Shown here: piece after piece, positions 1 through 9,700 of the stretch | Layout: each line of letters begins with the position of its first letter | How positions within the stretch are numbered: position 1 is the first letter of the stretch | NCBI GenBank assembly: GCA_040387735.1 | Contig: JAZKDE010000006.1 | Coordinates: 1 to 64,000 of the forward strand | Reading direction: 5' to 3' | DNA from: Arcicella sp040387735 | GTDB taxonomy: Bacteria; Bacteroidota; Bacteroidia; Cytophagales; Spirosomataceae | Length of the DNA stretch: 64,000 bases | Notes under the pieces: generated by a model | Told to the model about the DNA's origin: nothing | Databases searched by the model: none | Seen by the model: only the letters and a program-made list of their open reading frames with translations | Position numbers and translations under genes: made by a program

Positions 1-2
1 CT

Positions 3-233
3 TTTGGGATTGGCAGAAATGTTCTCTATACTTGGAAAAGCAAATCCCAAATGAAGACGAAAACTAAGACATCCGAGGAGCAAACTACTTACAGTTTGAA
101 TCGGAATGCCGACCAGCTCATTTCAGAGAACGAATTACTCAAAAAAGAGAATGCTCGTTTGCAGTCTGAAAGGGATATATTAAAAAATGCTCGGCAGGCG
201 TTCCTGTTGGTTCTCTTTAGCACGTCCAACTAA
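3..233 (+). pseudogene. IS3-family OrfA fragment
   Basis: The reading frame is open from the first bases of the window through the internal ATG at 51 to a stop at 231-233. The readable product is the end of an HTH protein (GIGRNVLYTWKSK) followed by a leucine-zipper-like stretch (ENELLKKENARLQSERDILK) typical of IS3 OrfA. After that stretch the tail no longer resembles an OrfA ending, which suggests a small indel near 195-205. The N-terminus lies before the window. OrfA binds the element's terminal repeats and is normally joined to OrfB by programmed -1 frameshifting; here that seems lost. Confidence 0.7.
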
Positions 234-1149
234 GAGACATTTACGAACTGATAATATCATTCTCAAAGGACTATTCGGTTGAATTTTTATGGTCCTTATT
301 TGAAGTAAGTAGAACGGCTTTTTACCGATATAAGCGAGGAGAAAGTCACAATTCAGACAAGAAATATCATCGACCTAAACATGAAGTTCGCTTAGAGTTT
401 TTGAAACATCTGAAGCGATATGGAAGTCGTAGAATAAAGGCTTCATTGTCAAAACGAGGGATAACCTTATCTCGACAAAAAGTAGCTAAATTTATGCGAG
501 AAAATGGTTTACGAGCCATTCAGCCACCAAAATTTGTACCAAGAACGACTGATAGTAAGCATGGTAAACGGGTTTGTCCAAACTTATTATTGAATCAACC
601 AAAGCCCACAGAACCGAATCAAGTATGGGTATCAGACATTACTTATATGCCCTTAAAAAATAGCGAGTGGCGGGTGCCGCCCAGGCTATCTGTGTACTTG
701 GATGGACTTATTCACAAGAGTAATTGTAAGCTGGTCAGTGGACGACAATATGCAAGAATTATTGGTCAGAAAACCCTTGGAAAAAGCACTTTTGAAAAGA
801 AAAATATAGCCTGGATTAATAGTACATTCTGATAGAGGGGGCAGTATTTGTCCGACAAAATGAAAGAATTAGTACATATTTTTGGACTAAAACAGAGCAT
901 GAGTAGAGCCGATGATCCATACGATAATGCCTTCGTAGAATCACTTTGGAGTAGGTTAAAAACCGAGCGACCGTCGCACGGTTGGAAATGTCCAAAGGAG
1001 GCTATGAAAACCTCACAATTTCGAGAAGTATTTTGTTTGAATTTATTTAAGGATACTACAATCGACAGCGATTACATTCAAGTTTGAAATATGAATTCCC
1101 CTCTGAGTTTGAGACACAATGGTTTGATAAAAATGGTGTAAAAGCGTAA
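221..1149 (+). pseudogene. IS3-family OrfB (DDE transposase), multiply frameshifted
   Basis: Translation from about 221 gives an OrfB-like HTH_21 segment (YGSRRIKASLSKRG), then VWVSDITYMPL with the first catalytic Asp near 638. The frame breaks near 670-690. A later frame carries a broken DRGGQY block at about 832-850, with one base missing between GG and Q. The third acidic residue is in DDPYDNAFVESLWSRLKTE near 950. After another shift and an in-frame TAA near 1050, the usual C-terminal GYYNRQRLHSSLKYE is readable, ending at a stop at 1147-1149. All three catalytic blocks survive, but no single frame links them, so the protein cannot be made intact. Confidence 0.8.
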
Positions 1150-1491
1150 TTATTTAATAACAAAAACTCGCAAAAAGTGTAAACCAAAAATAGACCACCC
1201 CAAATTGTGGGTCGGTGAAACCAATATCCATTACCAAATAATGCGAAAAGTTTAAAGGAAATTTTTAGAATGCGTAAATACAATTTGCGATAAGTTTAAT
1301 TATAGAAATCTGGTTAAAACTAATGGTAATCAAAAGTCTAATGTTTTAGTAGATTGAATAAAATGTCTTCTGTCAATTGTCAGAAGATAACCTATAAACG
1401 TTGTTGGGAAACAGCCGTTTTTTAATTTTATTTCGCATTATCTAAAAAGGTATAAATATTTACAAATAGGGATTTTGGAGAGGTTATGGCA

Positions 1492-1549
1492 GTTTGATTT
1501 ACTGGGAAATAGAACGCTGAATAACGTTTCATTTCCCAGTAAGTCAAAC
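1492..1549. repeat. 19-bp inverted repeat, 18 of 19 paired, 20-nt loop
   Basis: Arms 1492-1510 and 1531-1549 are complementary except at one position. The loop holds a further short pair (AACG with CGTT). No T-run follows on either side, so it is not a classic intrinsic terminator. It lies 75 bp past the stop of the minus-strand sugar-dehydrogenase gene. The rest of 1203-1624 has a weaker hairpin (7-bp arms 1366-1372 and 1381-1387) and no gene that I can support. Confidence 0.6.
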
Positions 1550-1624
1550 CGTTTTATGGGAGTATATTATGCTTTTACAGCAGTGATTTTATAGATTTAC
1601 AGCTTAAAAATTAATTTTTAAGCC

Positions 1625-2893
1625 TTATTTACCCTTTTTGTGGTATTCAATTTTGAAGATTGTTCCGTTTAAATCGTCACTGACGTACAAAGAACCGTCG
1701 GTTCCTTGAGCCAGACCACACGGACGATGCTGAATTGGACCCGTAGGCTTTTCTAAATCTGTTCCCGCAAAATTATCCGCAAAAATTTCCCATTTACCAG
1801 AAGGTTTATTGTTTACAAAAGGAACAAATGCTACTAAATAACCCTTTTTCAATTCTGGTGATTGACCATGAAAGGCAATAAAAGCCCCATTTCGGTATTT
1901 TGGGGGAAACATTTTTCCAGTATAAAATAGTAATGCGTTGGGTCCTAAATGAGCAGGAAATGCAACTAAAGGGTTAATAGCTTTTTCTCCCGCTGTTTTT
2001 TTGCCGTCTCCTCCGTATTCTGGAGCAAGTATTTTCTTCTTCTGAAATTGGTCGTAATAAATGTAAGGCCAGCCAGCATCATCATTTTTGTGGATTTCAT
2101 ACAAAGTTTCAGCGGGTAATTCACCACTTTGTTTTGGGGTATAATACTGAGGGTAAAAATCGTGAAATTGTCCTCTACCATGTTGGGTCGTAAAAAGAGA
2201 ATTAGTGTTAGAATTCCACGCAATACCCACAGCATTTTTCAATCCAGTTGCAAATCGAGTACCATCGGCAAAGGTTTGATTCAATTTATCGGCCTTAAAT
2301 TGCCATATTCCTCCCGCTGAATCAAGAATTGAACACGGATTAATTCCTTTACCGTTTCCAATTTCTCTGCATGGGTCGTTATAAGAACCTATCGTGACAT
2401 AAATATTATTTTGCTTGTCAACCACGAAAGGTTTAGCATTGTCTCGCTTTCTATCAACCAAACCACTAACGATTAACTCTGGTTTTTCGTAATCAATAAC
2501 TTCGCCTTTTGCATTCATTTTGTAACGATAAATGCCTGAATTTGAAGAAGTGTACAAGTATTCATCGTTAATAAAAACACCCGTTCCTGGATAATCTCCG
2601 AACAGTTTAGTCTCATCAATAATGCCGTCTTTGTTGGTATCTCGCAATAAATAAATGCCTTTGCCATCTTTCAATTTAGAGAGTTTTGCGTAAATATCCC
2701 CATTTTTTGCGACTGCAATATGGCGAGTTGCTCCCAAATCGGTGGCCATAATTTTAACCGAAAACCCATTTGGAAGTTTGATAGATGAACCGTTTTCTCC
2801 ACCTTTTTTTATCTTGGGATTAGGCTTACTATGCGGAAATGCCTCGGCTAAAACGAATAAAGAAAGAAGGAAAGTAATAAGTATTTTTTTCAT
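1625..2893 (-). CDS. Secreted PQQ-dependent sugar dehydrogenase-like beta-propeller protein
   Basis: 422 residues. An N-terminal signal peptide (hydrophobic residues about 4-18) points to export. The rest is a six-bladed propeller of the glucose/sorbosone dehydrogenase type: repeated GDIYAK, NNIYVTIGS and GSLYVSDD strands, and a closing RPCGLAQGTDGS blade. Characterised family members oxidise aldoses in the periplasm with PQQ; many Bacteroidetes relatives have no proven substrate. I could not map the PQQ-binding residues with confidence, so the enzymatic role is inferred from fold. It lies 50 bp downstream of the NIPSNAP gene on the same strand and is probably cotranscribed with it. Confidence 0.8.
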   Translation of the reverse strand: MKKILITFLLSLFVLAEAFPHSKPNPKIKKGGENGSSIKLPNGFSVKIMATDLGATRHIAVAKNGDIYAKLSKLKDGKGIYLLRDTNKDGIIDETKLFGDYPGTGVFINDEYLYTSSNSGIYRYKMNAKGEVIDYEKPELIVSGLVDRKRDNAKPFVVDKQNNIYVTIGSYNDPCREIGNGKGINPCSILDSAGGIWQFKADKLNQTFADGTRFATGLKNAVGIAWNSNTNSLFTTQHGRGQFHDFYPQYYTPKQSGELPAETLYEIHKNDDAGWPYIYYDQFQKKKILAPEYGGDGKKTAGEKAINPLVAFPAHLGPNALLFYTGKMFPPKYRNGAFIAFHGQSPELKKGYLVAFVPFVNNKPSGKWEIFADNFAGTDLEKPTGPIQHRPCGLAQGTDGSLYVSDDLNGTIFKIEYHKKGK

Positions 2894-2943
2894 GTAATTG
2901 ATCGCTAAAATTCCAAAAATGAATTCATTAAATGAGACGTTTT

Positions 2944-3756
2944 TTAAATATCTGAGTAATCGGCAGGATATAGAAAACGAGTATCATTTTTAGAAACATT
3001 ATGTTGATATTCTGGCATAGCTACCAATTTTTTCCAGTACTCATCGGCCGAAAATGCCTTCCAATGCTCATCTCGTGACGCCTTATTTTCAAAGGTTGTC
3101 ATATACATGAGATTAGGCATTTGTCCGCCCGAAATAACTTCTGCGTAGAAAACCGCATTAAAACCTAATCGTTTGAACAAAGTAACTTCACCACCTCGGT
3201 TGAACATATCTACTTTATTTAAGTACAATTTTTCGGTAGGTCCTTCGTAGCTTCTTAATTCATAGACTCTTTCTGATTTTGGTGAATTTAAAGCGGGTAA
3301 ATTGAAGATTGGGGCTTCTGTAAATGCTGAAAGTAAAATGGATTCAATACGGCTGTAGGGAACATTATTGTAGGGTGCATCAAGGTAATCTTTTCCGTCA
3401 ATGGCGAATTGTTTATCAGCGAGCAGTTTTTTGTCAAGTTTCAAAAACTCATCAGAAGATTTGAAAGGAATAAATACATAAACCAGCAAATCCGTTGACT
3501 CTGGAGCATTAGGAGCAACGATTGGCTTAAAAACCCCAACATTACTAATGCCTATGCGATGAAGAGCGGGTAAATAAGCTTTCTGTAAAAAAATATCAAG
3601 ACGAGCTTCTTGGTCTTTTGTTTTAAGGTGGTACACTTTGAGTTGATAAAAATCTCGTCGAGCGGCAAAAGCCATAGAAGATAAACTCAAAGCAAATATT
3701 AGAATAATGCCAGAAATGCGTTGGGCATTCATTGATGAATTAATAAATAATTTCAT
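2944..3756 (-). CDS. Secreted NIPSNAP-family protein
   Basis: 270 residues. Two ferredoxin-like NIPSNAP repeats are visible: one begins FYQLKVYHLKTKDQEARLD after the signal peptide, the second has VYELRSYEGPTEKLYLNKVDMF and then FENKASRDEHWKAF. The family's biochemical role in bacteria is unknown; members often neighbour sugar dehydrogenases or other oxidoreductases, as here. A signal peptide ends at about AFA. Met9 (3732) is an equally good start, giving MNAQRISG before the hydrophobic core. It is the first gene of a likely two-gene operon with the sugar-dehydrogenase-like gene. Confidence 0.8.
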   Translation of the reverse strand: MKLFINSSMNAQRISGIILIFALSLSSMAFAARRDFYQLKVYHLKTKDQEARLDIFLQKAYLPALHRIGISNVGVFKPIVAPNAPESTDLLVYVFIPFKSSDEFLKLDKKLLADKQFAIDGKDYLDAPYNNVPYSRIESILLSAFTEAPIFNLPALNSPKSERVYELRSYEGPTEKLYLNKVDMFNRGGEVTLFKRLGFNAVFYAEVISGGQMPNLMYMTTFENKASRDEHWKAFSADEYWKKLVAMPEYQHNVSKNDTRFLYPADYSDI

Positions 3757-4068
3757 GAGAATTGGAATATAAAGTAATTAAAGTATTTATAAAATATGGT
3801 TGAATTTAAAAAATCAAAAAATCAAGTTGTTTTCTGGACGAATGTAGTTCGAATAAAATCAATGATTACCATGCTTTGTACTTACTCAAAAAATTAGCTT
3901 ATACTATTTTACCTAAATTGATATGGAACGATAAAATACCGTATTTTCAATGGTGTTTGCATTTTGACTTAGGTGTAAGTGTCTGTAAAATAATGGATTG
4001 TGTTGATGTAGAAAGCTAAAAAGGAGGTTGGAGGAGTCTTTTGACTTACCTTATATTTAATTTTTTAA
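3757..4068. other. 312-bp intergenic region
   Basis: This space lies between the start of the NIPSNAP gene and the stop of the LuxR-type regulator, both on the minus strand, so it must hold the promoter of the NIPSNAP operon. I see no convincing TAnnTTTG element, hairpin or small gene in it. Confidence 0.4.
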
Positions 4069-4695
4069 TCATTTATCCACTTCAATTGACTCCAAAAAAT
4101 CATAAAACTCTTTCTTCGTTTTGAATTTCAATTTTTGATTGACATTTTTTCGGTGTGTTTCTACCGTATAAAAACTCAAGCCTAATTCTTCAGCAACTTG
4201 TTCGGTGGTGTAGCCTTTTTTTAGGGCTTTCAAAATCTCAACTTCTCGTTTGGTTAGTTGGTGTTTTAGGGCAAAAAAGTCTTTCTCGTAAATTACTTTC
4301 TTTTCAATCCCTGTATTGATTAATTTTTCGCCTTCCAATATTTTCTTCAAAGAACCAATAATTTCGGTAGCAGGAGTCGTCTTTGTGAGATAGCCATCAA
4401 TACCAACTTCTTCAAATAAAGCAATTTCTCGTTTGTCAGCGTACATACTAATAACCACAATTTTGCAGGGATTAGATAAATTTTTTAACTGTTTTACCAC
4501 CTCCAAACCGTTCAAATGTGGCATATTAAAATCCACAATAATGAGTTCGGGCATTAAGGCGAAACATTTATAATAGGCTTGTCGGCTATCATAAACTTGC
4601 TCAATAACGTCAAAATACCCCGACTCTTTCAAAATAAGGCTCAGTCCGTCATTAAAGAGCGAATGGTCATCTATGATTATTACTTTTGTCTTCAT
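4069..4695 (-). CDS. NarL/LuxR-family response regulator
   Basis: 208 residues. The receiver domain (about 1-120) has the acidic pocket D9-D10, phospho-acceptor D55 in IIVDFNMP, the switch Ser83 and Lys105 (YLTK). The C-terminal LuxR helix-turn-helix (about 145-205) begins LTKREVEILKALKKG and includes the recognition helix SFYTVETHRKNV. It therefore looks fully functional as a phosphorylation-controlled DNA-binding protein. Its first 29 bp overlap the end of the histidine kinase gene, indicating translational coupling and a cognate pair. Targets are unknown. Confidence 0.93.
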   Translation of the reverse strand: MKTKVIIIDDHSLFNDGLSLILKESGYFDVIEQVYDSRQAYYKCFALMPELIIVDFNMPHLNGLEVVKQLKNLSNPCKIVVISMYADKREIALFEEVGIDGYLTKTTPATEIIGSLKKILEGEKLINTGIEKKVIYEKDFFALKHQLTKREVEILKALKKGYTTEQVAEELGLSFYTVETHRKNVNQKLKFKTKKEFYDFLESIEVDK

Positions 4696-6553
4696 CTCTT
4701 TCCTCGATTATAATATTGGTTCCTTTGCTCGTTGAATCTATTGTGAGGTGTAGATTAGCTAATTTGGCTCTTTTATTAATGTTTTTTAGCCCAATTCCTC
4801 CGTTTATCTGATAATTATCAATGCCAATTCCGTCATCTTCAATGTTTATTTGTATGATTTTATCTCTTTCAAAAACCTGAATGTACGCTTCTCTTGCCTT
4901 GGAATGTCTGATGATATTCGTCAGGATTTCTTGAATAATCATGTAAATATTCTGTTGTTTCAAGGGTTGTAGCTGATTGACATTTCCATTAGTAAAATCA
5001 TTGTACTGAAAAATAATGCTCGAAAAATCATTAAAACGATTGACCAATTCTTCTATTTTTTCGGTGAGCGGTTTGTCATCGTCTTTTACCAAATTATGGC
5101 TCAAGAACCTGATTTCGTTGATGGATTCTAAAATCAAACTCCTTACAACTTCAATTTTAATTGTTTTCATATTGAGATATCCCAAAGCCGAAGCCAAAGT
5201 ATTACCCACTTGGTCGTGTAAATTTCGTCCGATGGTCTCAATTTCGCTTTTACGTATATCATTCATCGTTATTCTTAGCTGATTCAGGTTTTGCTCATAA
5301 TTTTGTTTTGATACCAGTTCTTTCCGAAACTGTTCAATAGTCATATAAGTCAATGCTAAAATAATAACAATGATATTGAAATAGTTAAGATTAAGAGCAG
5401 GGTATTGGGTACCAAGCTGAAAAAAAGGTACTATTGTTTTTAAAATTACGGGCACACATGTGAGTATTGCAACAATTAAAAAGTACTTGATTTTAGCCCT
5501 CAGATACGCCAGAATCGCATGATACAAAATCCAAGTAAAATTGATGATTGCCAAAATGGCAAAAATACTCGGTAGGATATAATCTATTTTCTGCGTTATA
5601 CCAACGGCTATCATCATAATTAGATTAAGTCCAACGATGATTTTGGCCCATAAAATATATCTTTTATGATTAATGGGTAACTTGTGGACGAGTTCGTAGC
5701 CAAAGGGATGAAATAACGCATTGGTTAAAAAAGCTAAAAATGACCCTATGTTATAGGTTCGAAGGGCAAATGCTTCTGGAAAATCTAAGGAGTCGTATAA
5801 AGAGCAACTAACGGCAAAAAGAAGCGTGAGTCCGACAAGAAAAAAGCCGTAATAAATCAAGATTTTTTGTTTAAAAATAAAACCTAAACTTAAAACTAAA
5901 ACCATGCTGGCTAAGGCAAATAGTACTTGAAAAAGCCTTTCATAATCGCTAAAAATTAACTTTTTTAGAAATATTTTTTCTTCTGAAAGTTGCAGACTAA
6001 CTTCATTGATAGAAGAAAGCCTTTCCGAGCGTAAAATAACATTCAGCGTGTCCCTTGGTTGGATATTAAAGGGAATTGCAAAGTTTACAAATGGATAAAA
6101 TCGCTCATACAAGGGCGTTTCTCGCTTAATTTCGCCAAAACTTGTCATTGTGGAATCCTGCAAAATATATCCTTTAAACCCGTCGCACCGCAAATGAGTA
6201 GTCGTCTCTACCACCATTTTTTTTGCCTTATTGCTCTGATTAGTTAGTCTAAAATAAATCCATCCGTACTTATTGCCGTAAGAATTCCCGAAGAGAACGG
6301 ATTCTTCACTTTCATTCTTTTCAAACGATTTTAGATTGAAATTTTGTAAAATAACTTTATCCGAATCATTGATTTTTAAATGCCTACTTAACCAAACTTT
6401 TGCGTTAATATTTTCAAATTCAAAACCGTCACTTATCACAATTAGCCTGTCGTTTGGGTTGGTCATATTCTCTTTTTTTGTACCGCAACTTGTTAGCAAG
6501 AACAATAATGATAAAAGAAAAATAAATCCATTTATGTTGAAAATGTGCTTCAT
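4667..6553 (-). CDS. Membrane sensor histidine kinase with 7TM-DISM input (HisKA_3 type)
   Basis: 628 residues. The N-terminus has a lipobox-like LLTSC with Cys23, then an extracytoplasmic domain to about 195 resembling 7TMR-DISMED2, then about seven membrane segments between 205 and 405. The cytoplasmic part has a short coiled coil, the HisKA_3 phospho-acceptor H446 in RNLHDQVGN, and an HATPase with EILTNIIRHSKA, EDDGIGID and GGIGLKNINKRA. These are the marks of NarX/DesK-like kinases that pair with LuxR-type regulators, which matches the overlapping downstream gene. 7TM-DISM domains often sense carbohydrates or other small ligands; the ligand here is unknown. A lipobox before a polytopic domain is unusual, so residues 1-23 may simply be a signal peptide. 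Confidence 0.9.
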   Translation of the reverse strand: MKHIFNINGFIFLLSLLFLLTSCGTKKENMTNPNDRLIVISDGFEFENINAKVWLSRHLKINDSDKVILQNFNLKSFEKNESEESVLFGNSYGNKYGWIYFRLTNQSNKAKKMVVETTTHLRCDGFKGYILQDSTMTSFGEIKRETPLYERFYPFVNFAIPFNIQPRDTLNVILRSERLSSINEVSLQLSEEKIFLKKLIFSDYERLFQVLFALASMVLVLSLGFIFKQKILIYYGFFLVGLTLLFAVSCSLYDSLDFPEAFALRTYNIGSFLAFLTNALFHPFGYELVHKLPINHKRYILWAKIIVGLNLIMMIAVGITQKIDYILPSIFAILAIINFTWILYHAILAYLRAKIKYFLIVAILTCVPVILKTIVPFFQLGTQYPALNLNYFNIIVIILALTYMTIEQFRKELVSKQNYEQNLNQLRITMNDIRKSEIETIGRNLHDQVGNTLASALGYLNMKTIKIEVVRSLILESINEIRFLSHNLVKDDDKPLTEKIEELVNRFNDFSSIIFQYNDFTNGNVNQLQPLKQQNIYMIIQEILTNIIRHSKAREAYIQVFERDKIIQINIEDDGIGIDNYQINGGIGLKNINKRAKLANLHLTIDSTSKGTNIIIEERDEDKSNNHR

Positions 6554-6602
6554 TAGCGACGAGAAAATATTAAGTACAAATTTTACATAAATATAAATAC
6601 TT

Positions 6603-6628
6603 AAAAATACCTGCTAACAGGTATTTTT
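6603..6628. repeat. 11-bp perfect hairpin, 4-nt loop
   Basis: Arms 6603-6613 and 6618-6628 pair perfectly around CTAA. Rightwards the stem ends in T residues and leftwards in the complement of A residues, so it has the form of a bidirectional intrinsic terminator. It sits 50 bp upstream of the minus-strand kinase start, an odd place for a terminator. Confidence 0.7.
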
Positions 6629-6649
6629 TGATTGGTACAATTATCGTTG

Positions 6650-6700
6650 TTTTGTTGAATAAAATTCTAAATTAACGATTTAGAATTTTATTCAACAAAA
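6650..6700. repeat. 23-bp perfect inverted repeat, 5-nt loop, between divergent kinase genes
   Basis: Arms 6650-6672 and 6678-6700 are fully complementary around TAACG. The pairs are mostly AT with a few GC. It lies 61 bp upstream of the plus-strand sensor start and about 97 bp upstream of the minus-strand kinase start. Possible roles are a transcription barrier between divergent genes, a transcript-stabilising 5' hairpin, or the trace of a small mobile palindrome. Confidence 0.8.
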
Positions 6701-6761
6701 GTTGATTTTCCGCAAACCAGAAAGGTTTAAAATACGTATATATAACACATTAAAATAAAAT

Positions 6762-9700
6762 ATGAGATTTAGTTTTTCCCGTCGAAACACATTTATCCTT
6801 GTATTGCTTCTTCCCTTTGCTTTATTGGGGCAATCAAGGAAATTTGACCTCCAAAAAACCGAAAAACATTTAAGTATTCTTGATGGATTGAGCAATCGAC
6901 ACATTAACAGCACTTTTATTGACAAACATAAAAAAATATGGTTTTTGACGGAAAATAAAATTGGACAATTTGAATTCGGGAAAATTAAGAATTATCAACT
7001 TGTCGATAAGTTTTCAAATCGTGGTTTTAATGCAGCGACTGAAGATGAAATAGGGAACTTTTGGCTTTCAGAAAACTACGAATGGTATTATCCTTTTGAC
7101 GTTCAGAATTGTGTTATTTTTAATCCAATATCTAAAAAAGTTACCTCAATTGAAAAATATGTTCACCAAAAAATTGCTATTCGTTCCATCATTTCTGATG
7201 CTCAAAATCACATCTTTTTGAGTACTTCGAATGGTCAAATTTATCGGTTTGATTCAAAAAAACAGGTTCTTCAATTGATTATTTCTTTATCAAAAATGCC
7301 TATAAAATTATTGTATGCGGGGTCAAAAGGGTTAATAGCGTGTGTGGAGCAAGATTCTCGAAAAGATAATCTACTTGTTCATTTAAGTTTTGAAGGGAAA
7401 ATTTTGAGCCAAACGGACGTCAAAGGGCAATTTGTTCGGTCGGTAGTTGAGGCAGAAAATCGTTTGTTTTATATAACTCACCAACCCAAAACAATGGGAA
7501 TGAAAGAAATAGGAGGGAGTTTTGTGAAATACTTTCCAGTTTCACGAGATGGTTATTTGAGCAATATTATTTACATAAAAAATAAGCAAAACTTCATTCT
7601 AAATGAAGGTAATTCTCTGCGTTTTCTTGACAAGAATTTTAACCTCGTTGAGCATTACAAACAAGATGTTTTGATTCATCATATCATTTACGACGAATTT
7701 GGAAATTACATTCTATCAACCAATAATGGCGTAAATATTATTCAGTTTAACGAAAAAAAAATACGAACTTTTCTCGAAAATAAAGACCCTGAAAAGCTCA
7801 ATGAAAACTATTCGTGCAGGAAAATTTTGAAAATTGATAAAGAAAATGTCATTGTTAATACCAATAAAAGAAGGCAGTTAATTAACTTGAAATCGTCTTC
7901 GGTGAAATCTCTGCACGATTTTAAGAACGAGAATGGAGAAAATCCAAGATTTGTTTTGACTGTTTTACAAGATAAGGATGGTGATATAGTTTTTGGGGAA
8001 GATGCTTTAGTAAAAACCAATCTGCGAACTAATAAAGACGAAACGTTATGTACCTTAGATAGTACCAAAATCTGGGCAATTTCAGCGTATAAAGATGGCT
8101 ATTTGTTGGGTTTAGAAAAACATGGCGTTATTTATTACGATAAAAAAACAAAAAATGCTCGCCCATTTTCTAAAATTAATCATGAATTTGATAATGCCAT
8201 TATCTACGATTTTTTCACAATTAATCATGAACTTTATATTGCTTCGGAGGCTGGTTTTTATCAAGTTTTGAATGAAAATATTATTAAAACAATTCCGTTT
8301 CCCGTAGAAAAGGGCTTACAAATGACCTGTTTTTCTTTGCAAAAAGATAAACAAAATCCTACGCAATTATTCATCGCTACGCTAAATGGTATTTGGATTT
8401 TTGATTTGGTCAAACGAACTGTTCGTCCATTTATTCAAGATAAAAGCTACCATCATAAGAAATATTTGTCGGCTTATACGACCAAAAATGGCGTTTGGGC
8501 GAGTTCAGAAGAGGGTATTTGGCATTTTGATGCGAAAGGTAATCTTTTGAAAATATATACGGTTACGGACGGGTTGACAAGTAATGAATGCAACCGATTG
8601 GCTCATTTTCAGGATGAAAATGATGTTTTGTATTTTGGTGGAATGAATGGACTGAATATTATGAATCCATCCGATTTTTCAACGGCACAAGCCAAAGTAT
8701 TCGACCTGAAAATTGACTCAGTTTATACGTACGAAGGTAAATACAAAAATAGATTTTTTGCCAATTTTAATGTGCCATTTTTGCAGTTAAATCGGGCTGA
8801 AAATTCCATTGAAGTGGCTTTTTCTTACGAGGATTTTAAATATGATTGTAGCAAAAAATATTTCTATCGCACGGATAAATCGTTGGTGAAGGACTGGCAA
8901 TTGCTCACCGACCGCCGATTGATTCTCAATAATATTGACAATGGTATGACTACCATCGAAATTATGGTGGTAAGTTGTGATAATTACGTTGATGCCAAAA
9001 CTAAGAAAATTGTCATTAATCGCCCGAATCCACTTTATTTGACGTGGTATTTCTGGTTTTTCGTCTTGGTTTTATTGGCTTTGTTAATTTGGATGAGCGT
9101 CAAATATTCAACTTACCAACTGAAACGCCGCAATGAATTTCTGCAAAAGAAAGTGGATGAACAAACGCATACACTCAAAGAAAGTTTGGCATTGAAAGAG
9201 ACGCTTTTGAGTTTACTCGTACACGATGTGCGTTATCCCGTACAGAGTTTTTACGATTTATCAAAAAAATTGGCTTATCTCACCCAAAAAAATGACCATG
9301 AAAGGTTATTCTTGCTCGGAAAAGAAACCGAAAATAAAAGTCGAAAGGTATTATGGTTGATTGATGAATTGGTTTATTGGGTAAAGAGTACCAATAAAAA
9401 CTGGGAATCTGTGCGACAAGATTGTGATTTGGGAAAAATTATCAATCAAATTTTTGATATTTATTCGGATGAAATGGGGGTAAAATCTTTAATCTACAAA
9501 ATTGATAATCAGGCGATTAGGGCTACTGTTGACCAGGGTTTATTCGTGATAGTTATACGGAATTTGATATTTAACGCCATTATTCATTCAAAATCATCAA
9601 CTGTTATTGAAGTATCTATTACTTTAACAGCCCATAAAAATCAAGTCATTATTCGTAATGAGTTTGAGGGAAATACCCAGAATTTGGAGTTAGGTTTGGG

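Larger units (their letters stand above)
1..1202 (+). mobile_element. Decayed IS3-family insertion sequence, left end outside the window
   Basis: The fragment holds the C-terminal part of an OrfA-like helix-turn-helix/coiled-coil protein followed by an OrfB-like DDE integrase, the two-frame layout of IS3 elements. The integrase frame is broken at several points, so the element is a non-autonomous relic. The left end is cut by the window edge. The right end is inferred: on the minus strand, sequence starting TGGGGTGGTC at 1202 has the TG start expected for a terminal inverted repeat, but the partner end is not visible, so 1202 is a proposal. No target-site duplication can be checked. Confidence 0.8.

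Noticed and set aside
1395..1425. Integron attC-like core (AACGTTGTTGGG)
   Set aside because: The matching inverse core and a paired simple site could not be found at the right distance, and there is no integrase or cassette array.
4069..6553. NarXL nitrate two-component system
   Set aside because: The kinase has a 7TM-DISM input rather than the NarX sensor region; only the kinase/LuxR architecture is shared.
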